Assembly: GCF_041260155.1 (NCBI RefSeq) | Contig: NC_091931.1 | Location: forward strand, 23,953,654-24,017,653 | DNA length: 64,000 nucleotides | Reading direction: 5' to 3' | Source of the DNA: Ptychodera flava | Taxonomy: Eukaryota > Hemichordata > Enteropneusta > Ptychoderidae | Part shown: positions 53,789-64,000 of the stretch, one piece after another | How positions within the stretch are numbered: position 1 is the stretch's first letter | Layout: the number at the start of each line of letters is the position of its first letter | Made by a program: the position numbers and the translations under genes | Notes under the pieces: generated by a model | What the model was told of the DNA's origin: nothing | What the model saw: the letters and a program-made list of their open reading frames with translations, nothing else | The model's database searches: none

Positions 53789-56700
53789 TTACAAAATTGT
53801 GCTTGAAACCTGCAAAGACAGAGCAACGTTGCATTGAACAGATGTATGGCACTGTAAGGAAGATTGTTGAGGTTTACAGTGTCACATTACAGTCCTTAGC
53901 AGTTGATGGTTTCTCATTCAATGTGGAGTGTGTGAATGCTGAGAAAGGTATATTATCCTACCTGCCTAACCTGCACATTCCAGCATTGAAAAAACTACAC
54001 AGACGACTCAGCTGGTTCCATTTTAGCGAGGAAGAGACAATGGATGTTTCAATGCCAGTTCACATTATTTTGGGTGTCGCAGACTACCAGAGGATTCGCA
54101 CGACAGAACCTCTAGTCCTTGGAACCTACCCAGAGAAGGATCCAGGAGCAGAGTTCATGATGCTGGGTTGGACAATTTCTGGACGGCAGTCAGGGAGAGA
54201 GAGTCAGACAGAGAAACAGTTCTTTCTGAGATCCAGCCGAGAAGAATTTGAGAAGCTGTGCTTACTGGATGTTCTTGGAATCAAAGACACAGATATAAAG
54301 GAAAGTGCAGCAATTCACGAAGAGTTCAAAAAACAGTTGACTAGGGCAGAGAGTGGATACTATGAAACAAAACTACCTTGGAAGGAAGATCATGTTTCAC
54401 TTCCTACAGATAAGAGCTTGTGCACAGCTCGACTATACAGCACAACAAAGAGACTAGAGAGAATAGGGAGATTAGAAGAATACGACAAAATAATGAGAGA
54501 AAAAATCAATATGGGAGTTATTAAGCCTGTACCAGCCAATCAAACAGGGTAGGCAGGACATTATGTCCCACATCGAGCCGTCATTCGAGAAAAAGCAGAA
54601 ACAACAAAGATGAGAATAGTATATGACTGCTAAGCGAGAGCCAATGTGAGAAGCCCTTCACTCAACGACTGCCTAGAGACAGGGCCACCACTACAACCAC
54701 TTTTGTTTGACATCATTGCAAGAAATCGCATGCGAAGATTCTGTATCACAGGAGATATTTAGAAAGTACAGATTCACATTGGTTATTTTTGGAGCAACGT
54801 CAAGTCCATATATTCTCAGTGTAACATTGCAGAAGCACATAAAGGACTATGACCAGGAATATTTATATCCAGCAATAGTACATAGCTTGCTGGAGGATAC
54901 ATATGTGGACGATATTCAAGGTGGTCGGAACAAAGAAAATAATGTTGCAACTTTCAAGGTGGAGTCTACGAAAATACTGTCAGAGGGTGGTTTCAATCTT
55001 CACAAATGGCATAGCAACATCGATCATCTCAACGCAGAGAATGACAAGAAGGAAGAAGATACTTACACAATAAGGTTTGTTGGCAACACATCTGGCAATG
55101 AGACAAAGATTTAGGTATTCCGTGGAACAAGGAGGAGGACACATTAACAATCAGTTTTGAATCATGTCAGAAGAGCAGTGAACCAATGACAAAAAGGAAG
55201 ATGTTTGCTGATATCAACAGCATCTTTGACATACTTGGATGGAGTTCTCCAGTTACTATCACTGCGAAATTGATCTTCAGTGAAGTGTGCCTTCTTCAGC
55301 CACATTGGGATGAGGAAATTCCAGATGAAATTCGACGGAAATGGCAGGTGTGGATAAACAGCTTGCAGCATGCACCAACAATAACTTTACCGCGCTGTGT
55401 GTTCACTGGCACCCCTACACTATGAGATGCATGGATTTGCGGACGCAAGCAAGACTGCTGTTTGTGCTGCAATATACATTGTTGCGTATGAAAACTCAAC
55501 ACCAGTCAGCCAGAATCTACTCACAGCTAAAGCAAGAGTCGCTCCTAAACATATGAGGTTGGAGTTGATTGCCGCACACCCCCTAGCCAAAATACATAAT
55601 AATGTCGGCAAAGCTTTGTCCAAGTTCCCTATCACAGCTAGTCACAGTTGGGTAGACAGCACCACTGTTTTATATTGGCTATCTAACCATGGAAAATGGT
55701 CAACATTTGTGCGCAATCGGGTGAAGAAGATTGGCGAGCTGACAGTCTAAGTGGAGATATGTGCCAACAGCAGAAAATCCAAGCGACCTGGGAACTAGAA
55801 GGTCAGCACCAAGTCGACTCGGGACGATATGGTTTCAAGGGCCGAGCTGGCTCTCAAGTGAAGGTGACAGACCAAAGATTTCAACCACAGATTTCTGAGT
55901 CAGAGGGAGCCAAGTCAGAGAAAAAGTCAACGAAGAAAAGAGAAGTGATGCTTCTGCTGGAAGATGCAACTCAGAATGAGACGAAAGCATGGTAACAAGA
56001 GCTTCTGAGCAAGTTCAAATTCTGGAAGCTTCTGTGCATAACGTCATATATGAAGCGTTTCATAGATGGCTGTAAGGGGATGAGATGAGTCGGACCACTC
56101 ACTAAATCAGAGATCACAGCATCAGAGAAGGTATGGATCTACATAACACAGCAAACTAATGACATGACTTCAGATGTCACATTCACAGCAGATGAAGATG
56201 GAATACTGAGGTGTCATTGCGGAGTTCCAGGTTACAACCTATCCTCATTCCAAGAAGATCAGCCCTTGCGAGACGTATCATTCAACACTGCCATCTTCAA
56301 AAATTGCATGGGGAGTTGCAACTACAATGAGTAAGGTCAGAGAGAAATACTGGATCCCAAAGCTACGATCCATAGTCAAATCTATACGGCATGAATGCAG
56401 CTACTGTGTGAAGTATCGTGCAAAGGTATTAGACGCTCAAGCTATATCAGCCCTGCCCACCTACAGAACGGAATTCACTGAGCCGTTCGATGTGACAGGT
56501 GTGGACTTTGCAGGGCCACTCATGTACAAATCAGAAAAGCATTAGACCAGAAAGGCTTACATTGCCCTCTTCACGTGTGGCAGCACCAGAGCTGTGCATC
56601 ATAAGTGAATGGATTCAAGCGACAATTGAAGGAGTTTGTTACATGGAGAGGATCACCAAGTCTCATGGTGAGCGACAACGCAAAGACTTTTATCACTTCC

Positions 56701-57561
56701 AAACGGTGGTTGTCGACGTTACAAAATGATGAAGATTTGTTCAACTATTTGATAACACATAACATAGAGTGGAAGTTCAAACATGTCATGTTCTCGATGG
56801 TGGGGTTGATTCTTTAACCGACTCATCGGCATCATAAGAGAAGTCTGTTGAAAGCTATAGGAAGAGCACTACAGAAATTTGAAGAGCTTGAGGAAGTTCT
56901 GCTCGATGTGGAGACGTTCATGAACAACAGACCATTGTGCTATACGGAAGAAGACTTCGAGCAATTAGTGATCACCCCAAACCTGCTGTTGCGTGGACAA
57001 CCAGCGCGGTTTCTGGAGGAGAGCATCGATGACATGGATGACTCGAGAGATGTGATGAGTAAGTGGCTGAAGTACTAAGGATCCTGCAGAGAAAACGCTC
57101 GTAAACATTGGTTGAATGAGTACCTTCACGCCTTGCAGGAACGTTACAGCAAGAGGATTGAGGCAAAGGATCGGGAGTTACCAAGAAAGAACTCGATTAT
57201 TCTACTCAAGGACACGACCAAGAATCGAGCAAATTGGAAGATAGGACGGATTGTAGACAACATAGTGGGTAAGGATGGAGTGATAAGAGGATACAAGATC
57301 CGGACAGGCAGTGGCTATGTTGTTGAGAGGCCACTCCAGTTGGTGTGTGATCTGGAAGTCAGCGGAACTAACGACGCAACAGGGATTGGCAGTATAGCTG
57401 AACCAGAAGCTGACCCTGTGATTAACCAGACACGCACTTCAGCTGATGAAGAGGAAAGAGATCAAACCAACCAAGAGTTGAGACGCCCTGCTCGGCGAGC
57501 AAAGACTGCTGCGGTAGATCGCCTTGTTGGTGTCATTGCTAACGAGAATGAGGACGATTAG
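53785..57561 (+). pseudogene. BEL pol (protease, RT, RNase H, integrase), broken
   Basis: Protease to RT leader at 53,785-54,552. The RT frame at 54,707-55,114 keeps IFGATSSPYIL and YVDDI, but the stretch between the first catalytic motif (near 54,735) and YRFT is deleted. RNase H at 55,397-55,750 shows FADAS, LELIAA and WVDSTTVLYWL. The integrase zinc-binding region and VDFAGPL lie at 56,327-56,545, then after a frameshift SDNAKTF (56,605-56,817), FMNNRPL (56,848-57,078) and the C-terminal region to 57,561. At least six frame breaks. Confidence 0.88.
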
Positions 57562-57605
57562 GAAACCTTTATATTAAAGTTTAAGTAACTTTAATAGGGG
57601 GAGGG

Positions 57606-58187
57606 TGTGGAAAACCTCCCGACTTTATTATTTGTATTTGTTGTTGTTTAGACCAAAACTTAATTTTGTTTATTGTTGTTTACCATGTTTATCATGATTC
57701 CGGAAATTTGGCAAAATATTGTATACTACAGTCAATGCTCTGAACACTTACTGTCCATGACGTAAAAACTGCGCTCAACAGAGACTTTTCTAGATGCTTG
57801 GCCACGGCTACGAGAATCTACGTACAGGCAATGGCTGAACTTTAAACCGAAATGCACATTTCAGGACACTCATTACTGTGCATGTACTATGATTCATTTG
57901 CGCGGACTGTGTTAACATGGACATGCTTATTACAAGTTTCCGGCGACAGTTGCTTCATAGTTGAATTTATTCGTGTTATTTTGTCGTGATTCGGGGTTAA
58001 ATTCTCATTACTACCAGATTTCCCATCATGCTTTTTGGAACCTACAATGGCAACGTACATGGATGCGGCGTGCTGCTCTGTACTGTGAGTTTAAACGTAA
58101 TAAACCAATGTTTTTGTTGATCGAGTATCATCTTCAGTATCACTGGGAATAATAGGCGGCCAATATTTCTACAGGAAATATTCCCCA
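57606..58187 (+). repeat. 3' LTR of the BEL element, complete
   Basis: 582 bp from TGTGGAAAACCTCC to GAAATATTCCCCA, preceded by the polypurine tract TAATAGGGGGAGGG (57,592-57,605). Confidence 0.8.
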
Positions 58188-58234
58188 AAGCATTGATAAT
58201 GTGCAGCTTTTCTGATATAGAAAGATTACATCGC

Positions 58235-58460
58235 TTGCTTATGCTAGATTAGCTCGATGCTTTGTCAATGATTGACCACGCAATGTCAAAGACTTGGTCC
58301 TTACTTCTTAAGTTCATACAACCTTTGATCGGTATTGTTTTTGTATCTCTTGTTACGGAACGATTGCATGTGATTAGTGTTGCGCGTCTTGAGGGTGTTA
58401 TTAGTGAGGCCAATGTAAACCCGTTCTGCGTTGTCCGCCGTTGATACTTTGCCCCTTCAA
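58235..58460 (-). pseudogene. Penelope-like element GIY-YIG endonuclease remnant
   Basis: On the minus strand, after GQSINGGQRR-type sequence, reads RVYIGLTNNTLKTR..NHMQSFRNKRYKNNTD, then after a one-frame shift KDQVFDIAWSIIDKA. This is the YIG...R..H..SF......T.L...IW.LK....I.W.I layout of the GIY-YIG domain that ends Penelope-like retroelement proteins. The upstream RT part is not seen in this window. Confidence 0.7.
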
Positions 58461-58629
58461 GGGACAGGACGAATTGACCCGCCAATTACAATCAGCTGGT
58501 TGATCCTACGCTGATCTCCGGTGATTACCCTCGTATTATGATTTGATTATACTTGCCATACTTCATACAGCTATAACTCACTTTAATTGTGTTCCTGTTG
58601 AAGGTCTTGTGAAGTTTAGACCCCTTTGT

Positions 58630-58690
58630 GTGTTTACAAGGCCAAAGTATCAACAGAGAACAACGCAGAGAGGGTTTAAATCTGCTTTAC
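58630..58690 (+). repeat. Inverted second copy of the Penelope-like sequence
   Basis: CAAAGTATCAACAGAGAACAACGCAGAG here matches the minus-strand reading near 58,455-58,410 (CAAAGTATCAACGGCGGACAACGC), so Penelope-derived sequence lies in both orientations. Confidence 0.55.
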
Positions 58691-58695
58691 TGATA

Positions 58696-58904
58696 ACAAC
58701 TGAGTTGATCGGGATAATCGAAATTACATTTCCCCTACAAATTTATTTCGTAAACACAGCAGAACCGCCTACACTCATCAGGTGGCTGTTTGATGGGGTT
58801 GATATTTTTGCAGCCACCCAATGATTGTAGGCGGCTCTGTTGTCTATACGAAATAAATTTGTAGTGGAAATGTAATTTAGATTATCCTTATCAACTCAGT
58901 TGTG
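58696..58904. repeat. 209-bp foldback (93-bp arms) with hammerhead-like core motifs
   Basis: Arms 58,696-58,788 and 58,811-58,904 are about 88 percent complementary. On the minus strand the left arm reads CTGATGAG (58,781-58,774), 24 bases, then CGAAAT (GAAA at 58,749-58,746), which is the conserved spacing of a hammerhead core. Penelope-like elements are known to carry hammerhead motifs. I could not find a convincing stem I or cleavage site. Confidence 0.6.
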
Positions 58905-58969
58905 TATGAAGCTCTTCTCTGGTATCGAACACCCTACTCAAGCTGATCTTGAATTAAACAAGTATATAT

Positions 58970-59611
58970 TGTTACGGTAGAATTACCACACACAGGTAGT
59001 GAATACGAGAAGCGCACTATGGAGTTCAATAGTAACCAAAATTATTTAATGGAAACTAAAATACTCACAAATAATTAAAAATTATGCAAAGATTACCCTG
59101 CTTGGTCGAGAACTTTGAGTGTTAACCAGTCCTTTCCACAAAAAGTCCGCAGAGTGTGGTTTCAATCAAACCGTCCGGTCTTTAGTGTGACGTGGCATTC
59201 AGTACACAGTCCACAACTTCGTGTTGACGTTCGCAATAACGGTTTTCCTCTTCCTCCCTTACTACTGAAGAAACAATCGTTGATTGTCCTGCAATCTCTG
59301 CCCTTTTTCTGTAACCTCAAGTTCTCTATACAGTCCGTTGTGCAGCATACGGTCAGATCAGACAGGCGTGTACAGCAATATCAGTCAGACAGGCGAGCTC
59401 CTTTCAGATGTTGTGCAGTCTCCTCATGTATTTTGAGAACGTGTCTATATATATTCAGTATACACCTGGTCAGAAGCAACATTAAAATATCCACTGTATA
59501 AAATTTGCATAAACTCTTTGAACAACAGACGACGACGTACTGTAAAGCTCTTGAGCCAAGCTATCAACCTCTCTCGACCAAGCTTATAAAAAATTGAATA
59601 TGGGGTATCGT

Positions 59612-59615
<4 letters not shown>
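58970..59615. mobile_element. Solo LTR (Ty3/gypsy-like), 646 bp
   Basis: Starts TGTTACGGTAGAATTACC and ends GGGGTATCGTAACA, a 7-bp inverted TGTTACG/CGTAACA with the canonical TG...CA. A TATATATA box is near 59,448. AT repeats on both sides hide any target duplication. No internal region adjoins it. The 128-codon ORF inside is judged a chance ORF. Confidence 0.6.

Positions 59616-59703
<88 letters not shown>
59616..59703. repeat. (AT)n microsatellite
   Basis: About 44 AT units directly after the solo LTR. Confidence 0.97.
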
Positions 59704-59705
<2 letters not shown>

Positions 59706-59709
<4 letters not shown>

Positions 59710-59856
59710 GATTATTTCAAGTACAAAGTAATGAAATCTATTGCTTAAGTTTCATGCATCTTGCAATCCTCAGAGTGAAATGATTACTAGCTCGACACTT
59801 AAGAAACTTAAGTAATAGATTTCATTACTCTGTACTTGAAGTTATCTGTTTATTTA
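59706..59856. repeat. Inverted repeat with ~46-bp arms
   Basis: ACAGATTATTTCAAGTAC...AGTTT and AAACTTAAG...GTACTTGAAGTTATCTGT, spacer about 56 bases. A third, partial copy of the arm (ACAGGTTACTTCAAGTACAA) is at 60,032. Possibly a MITE or the end of a larger element. Confidence 0.6.
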
Positions 59857-59908
59857 TAACACTCTGCTTTTTGCATTGAGCACTGTAATTTCCCACGAGG
59901 ACTTCTGT

Positions 59909-59990
59909 ATGTAGTATGTATGTATGTATGTATGTATGTATGTATCTATGTATCTATGTATCTATGTATGTATGTATCTATGTATCTATG

Positions 59991-60031
<41 letters not shown>
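59909..60031. repeat. (TATG)n/(TATC)n tetranucleotide repeat
   Basis: TATG units, then mixed TATG/TATC, then TATC units, ending exactly at the partial arm copy ACAGGTTACTTCAAG. Confidence 0.95.
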
Positions 60032-60032
<1 letters not shown>

Positions 60033-60059
60033 CAGGTTACTTCAAGTACAAAAGTAAAC

Positions 60060-61380
60060 TATCTGTATCTGTTACTTATGTGGTCCCCATTTGTGATGGT
60101 AAACGTAAGATAGTGTCCCCCTCCTATAAATTGCTTTAATTCCATTTTGACATTTAAACAAAAACATTGCCCCAGCCAGTCAGTCGATAATGACCGGCCT
60201 GCTAAAAGCATCTGCAGTCGCATCTAACCATTTTCTAGTCTCCTTTCTCATGAATTGCACCTGAGGCTTTACTCGCGATTTCTTACCATATTTGTAGATG
60301 CTTAGTAAGAAGAATGACTTGAATATTTGTATTCGTTTTATTTTTTAGGTGGACAACTGCTTCCTGAGGTGAGAGGAAACAATGTCGGCCATTCTGACAC
60401 TTACAAGTTACATAAAGAAGTAACAAAGTATTGAAGCAGACGTGATTTTACAGTAACTCATAAGTAGTATACAGACTGCCAGTTCTGGCTCACTTTTCCT
60501 ATTTTAAGCTTCACTTTTAAAATTAAGCCCTTCAACATCATTTGGGCGTTGAGGGAGGGGGTCTGACCTCTCCATCTACTCCCCTAGCCCTTGCTGCGCA
60601 GCAGCCCTTCTGGAAGAAAAAATAGGTGATAATGCATGTAACGATGTAAAGAAGCCATAACAATACCAAATAATACATGCCAGTGGCTTTTAAAGCCCGG
60701 CTTATAATTGCCCAGGATCAGGATTAATGTCAAGTTTGGGTGGGCGTTTTGGGCATGGTTCTGCATAATGAGTGTGTTGGTAATGGTCGTGATCGTTCGC
60801 ACTATCTGTGTAATATGTTTGCTCTAAAATCATGCTCCGACTAATGTAGGTAGTCTTCGCCTGCCAATTCATTTCAGTTATGCCATGGCAATACTCAAAA
60901 GAAAAAAAAGAAAGACAAAATATCAACCCCATCAAACAGGAGCTTGCTGAGTTTATTTACTGAAATTTTGAGGTTATGAGAATGATTCGCTACTGGCCGC
61001 GATATGTACATACAGACTGGCGCTGTACATAGTGAAAATAATCGTTTAAACGTAATAAACATATAAAAATGATACATAACTCCAAATTGGCAATTTCTTA
61101 CGGTGAAATTACAAATAACTGATGAAAGTTGACGAAACTGTATTCATCTGAACGTGGTCTGAAATGGTAGGACATAGGTGAACGACGCGACGTCATGGCC
61201 GATCGCTAAAAGCAGAAAATAAAGTAATGTGTTCAGAAATTGAACGCATTTACGCTTTCAAAGCTCAGACTAGGTGGTTGATAGCGTTATCACCCTCTGG
61301 TCGGACATCTCTCGATACGAGCCCCTGAGAGGCGGCTCTTACATACCACTACCAGCAGCCCCAAGACACAAGAAGGCAGT
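60060..61380. other. No assignable gene
   Basis: AATATCAACCCCATCAAACAG at 60,919 repeats a motif in the loop region of the foldback at 58,790-58,812, so a piece of the same element may be here. Otherwise blank. Confidence 0.4.
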
Positions 61381-61439
61381 TATTAATGTGAAAAGATGAC
61401 AAGTGCTTCTGCCGGACGCTCTATGCAGCTTTGTTTTTC

Positions 61440-61960
61440 CTGCAAAGTATAATGTGATGCATGCCTCAACCCATCAAGGACGGGCTGGATGAGGTCTTCA
61501 ATGGCATCAATGCCCCTACCCCTTTTCCAGAATGGAAAGGTTGAGAGACATGGAGGCCTGGTCATAAAGGTCTTTGGCTGGGACAAAGGAGCCATTGTCT
61601 ACGACATCAGCAAGCAGCCAAGGGGAATGAATTTCCTCTACATCAGGGTTAAAGGCCTCAACTGGCTCTTGAACGACCAGTCAAAGAACTGCCATCGTTT
61701 AACTCTACTGTACGCTGCCTCCACGGCTACACCAGGCAGGACCTGCTAAAGGCATTCGAGACTGCCGTGAGGGTCCAGGTGCCAGGAGAGGGCAAAATTA
61801 AAAACAAGATCACTTACCAGAACTACCACAAGCAGCTCCCCCCCCCCTTGTGATTTATGCTGATTTCGAGGCCCTGGTCACTTAGTTTGAGGGCCCCGAG
61901 TTAAACCGAATGGCCAGTAACACAAACCGTAACATGTCCTATGTTTACAATTTAGAAATT
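61440..61960 (+). pseudogene. Polinton/Maverick-type protein-primed DNA polymerase B fragment
   Basis: The frame at 61,489-61,749 resembles the region before the exonuclease domain (VIKVFGWDKGAIV...NFLYIRVKGLNWLL). After a frameshift come CLHGYTRQDLLKAFETAVRV, EGKIKNKITYQNYHKQL, and after another shift VIYADFEALV, the ExoI motif of family-B polymerases (DFE). This layout is typical of Polinton-related polymerases. A stop follows and no palm domain is found downstream. A genomic fossil; not functional. Confidence 0.65.
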
Positions 61961-62015
61961 CCACAATGGGTTATGGCAAATGTTTTCATCTAAGAGTGCT
62001 TAGTGAGTAGTACTA

Positions 62016-62245
62016 TAATATCCAAGGTGGCGGCCGTCATACGCGATAATGCTGGCTGGTCTTCATTTCAATGTAGCTACAAATGTCATATAACATTCTG
62101 TTCGTGTTTTAGGTTGATTATTCTTGAAGTTAATATCCAAGGTGGCGGCCGTCATACGCGATAATGCTGGCTGGTCTTCATTTCAATGTAGCTACAAATG
62201 TCATATAACATTCTGTTCGTCTTTTAGGTTGATTATTCTTGAAGT
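62016..62245. repeat. 115-bp direct tandem duplication
   Basis: 62,016-62,130 and 62,131-62,245 are identical apart from about one base (GTGTTTTAG versus GTCTTTTAG). Each begins TAATATCCAAGGTGGCGGCC. Confidence 0.95.
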
Positions 62246-62249
62246 TAAA

Positions 62250-64000
62250 ATGGAAAAGTTGTTGTACCTTTGCCAACTTTCAAAGATTTTCACTCATTAT
62301 TGTCCATTCGAAAAAAAAATCTCGATGTCGATGTGATCGTTCTAAAGTATTGTAATATAACACAAGCATAGTACATATAACAACATTCGATCATACGATG
62401 ATTCAAACAGAGTGGGTCACTGAGGTTGAAGTGCAGACGTAGCCAGTATGCCAAGACAAGCTTATCTCTTGAAGGAAATTGCTCTATTTTGTTTATATTT
62501 TTCCTAGGTATGTACACTAGCAAGGAGCATCAGCAGGGTTTTCTTCTGTATTTGACCCCTTGGCAATAGAAAAAACGGCAAACTAAAGAGCTATCGTACG
62601 GCTCACAGGCTACAAGTGACTTTTTCAGCTGCATGTTCACCACCTAGAAATCCCGATGACATTTACAGCTGTCGCCAATAGGGCTCTATCCAAACATGTT
62701 GGTCTTGTCCCTTAGCCACATGTGTACCCCTTTACATCGTCTGGAAGTCAAGGTTGTAAAAATATTCAAAAAACCATAAATTTTAAGATTTCCTTCTTCA
62801 TGTTGACAATCTCTTTCGATCATGTTGATATATGACGGCTGCTTCCAAAATGTAAAAGACAAAAGCAGGTCTATTTTGCATCTTTAAAGATTAAATGTAC
62901 CTTGTTTGTTCTTATACCAGACAGGTGCTCAACAATTGTATGGTTGTGAAGGGGAGAGATGAGCACAATTAATAAATGTCAACACAAAAGACATTTTACT
63001 TTTGTACAGAAATTTCTAAAACTACCATGATATCCTGTCTACATTATAGTAGACCCATATTTGAACATAACATGACTAGCTTACCATGCATGCATGCGGG
63101 TGCTGTAAGCTTCACTTTTTAATACAACAAATTTTATCATTTTTTTTCAGAAATACAAACCATCAAAACATCCTGGTAACTTGCCTAGCAACTGCTGAAT
63201 GTACAAATCCAGTTATTTCTTTAGGTGACAGGGCTTGGGTCTGGTTGAAAGCCGGAATTTTCGATCCCATGTTCTCGCATTAGTGGAGTTCTCCTCCCAG
63301 TCAAACGCTTGGCCAGTACGATTTTTGATTTCAATAACATTGATTACACAAACTGATCTCAACCTTTTGTCACTCTTTGCTAATCCTGTAAACAAAGTTT
63401 ATACCAGCGTTTGATTGGCGGTCAGTTCAAATCGCCAACATTCATTGATTACCCACCACCAACGCTTGAATTTCCTAAAAAATTGTCTTTCAGTCGCGTT
63501 AGAATTTGAAAATAAGCACAGAGTTCGATCGGTAGCAGCTTTGCGCTGACCGCTTGGCAGTCTGTCTGCGTTTTGCGGCCGGGAAAAAACAAAAAAGTTG
63601 CATTTTCTGGAGCGTGTGCCCGCGTATTGCCTGTTTAGTGTCTACTTACATATGGACGCCACCGTAGCTTCGCGTCTTTTTAAAGGGAGGCTCCGCCTTT
63701 ATAGTCCAGTCAATTTAGGGTTTAACCTAGGACTAATTGCAACAGAAATTATTTCTTCACCATGACCTTTTGAAAGGTCTCACTAATGACATATTAAAAG
63801 TATAGGAAAATATAAGGAGTGCAAATTGGTTAAATTTGCATATATTCAAATTAGCTATAAATAGCCTTTAAAATGACTGCTATACTCACATTTTGGGCAT
63901 GTAAACTGAATTCAAGTGACCTTTTTCATTGCAACACAATTTAGTAAGGTTCAACAGGTTACTTTCTAAATGTCTTAAACAATATATAGCATGCAAATTA
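62250..64000. other. No assignable gene; GC-richer patch at 63,520-63,720
   Basis: The patch (TTGCGGCCGGG, CGGGAAAAAAC, GGAGGCTCCGCC) stands out from AT-rich surroundings and could be a promoter or part of a repeat. No ORF with family motifs. Confidence 0.35.

Larger units (their letters stand above)
51814..58187 (+). mobile_element. Degenerate BEL/Pao LTR retrotransposon
   Basis: Order: truncated 5' LTR (51,814-52,043), gag with CCHC knuckles, protease, reverse transcriptase, RNase H, integrase, polypurine tract, 3' LTR (57,606-58,187). The two LTRs share about 225 alignable bases with some 10 substitutions, so the insertion is not recent. Gag and pol are broken by several stops and frameshifts; the element cannot be autonomous. 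BEL/Pao identity rests on the CCHC pattern, the IFGATSSPYIL and YVDDI blocks and the integrase C-terminal region. Confidence 0.9.

Noticed and set aside
59115..59501. 128-codon plus ORF
   Set aside because: Lies within the solo LTR and has no protein similarity I recognise.

Overview
This is AT-rich (about 60 percent) nuclear DNA of an animal. Spliced genes, long microsatellites, BEL/Pao, CR1-like, Penelope-like, Ty3/gypsy-like and Polinton remnants and several miniature inverted-repeat elements (MITEs) point to a marine invertebrate, possibly a non-vertebrate deuterostome. I cannot name the species. I see no bacterial or organellar genes, no CRISPR array and no convincing tRNA or rRNA gene.

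Layout. 1-5,880: the first two coding exons of an NNMT/PNMT/INMT-type methyltransferase on the minus strand (3391-2263), running off the left edge, with two copies of a 350-bp MITE. 5,880-16,700 and 18,780-29,720: two tandem copies of an 11-kb segment (units A and B), each carrying one minus-strand, five-exon gene. A decayed third copy of the unit's beginning lies at 30,080-30,480. 30,500-38,700: mostly unassignable DNA with MITEs, one of them invaded by a 330-bp palindrome. 38,700-51,800: broken LINE fragments on both strands, two PIF/Harbinger-like non-autonomous elements, three blocks of degenerate tandem repeats and a long hairpin. 51,814-58,187: a decayed BEL/Pao retrotransposon. 58,200-62,300: a Penelope-like remnant with a foldback, a solo LTR, a large AT microsatellite, a Polinton-type DNA polymerase fragment and a recent 115-bp tandem duplication. 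62,300-64,000: nothing assignable.

The main result is the pair of duplicated genes (8791-12498 and 22678-25579, minus strand). Each is predicted to encode a signal peptide, a long Glu/Asp-rich segment (54 or 61 acidic residues; net charge near -50 or -55) and a very Arg-rich C-type lectin domain (30 or 29 Arg; net near +30 or +27). This is the layout of vertebrate eosinophil major basic protein (PRG2/proMBP): an acidic propiece neutralising a toxic basic lectin-fold protein. Unlike mammalian MBP, both copies keep the EPN and WND motifs of Ca2+/mannose-type lectins. In both genes the start codon is split AT|G by the first intron, and a TATA/CCAAT/octamer-like promoter is conserved with the same spacing. 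The first 239 bases of the propiece exon are about 98 percent identical between copies, while the lectin exons and introns have diverged much more, which suggests gene conversion.
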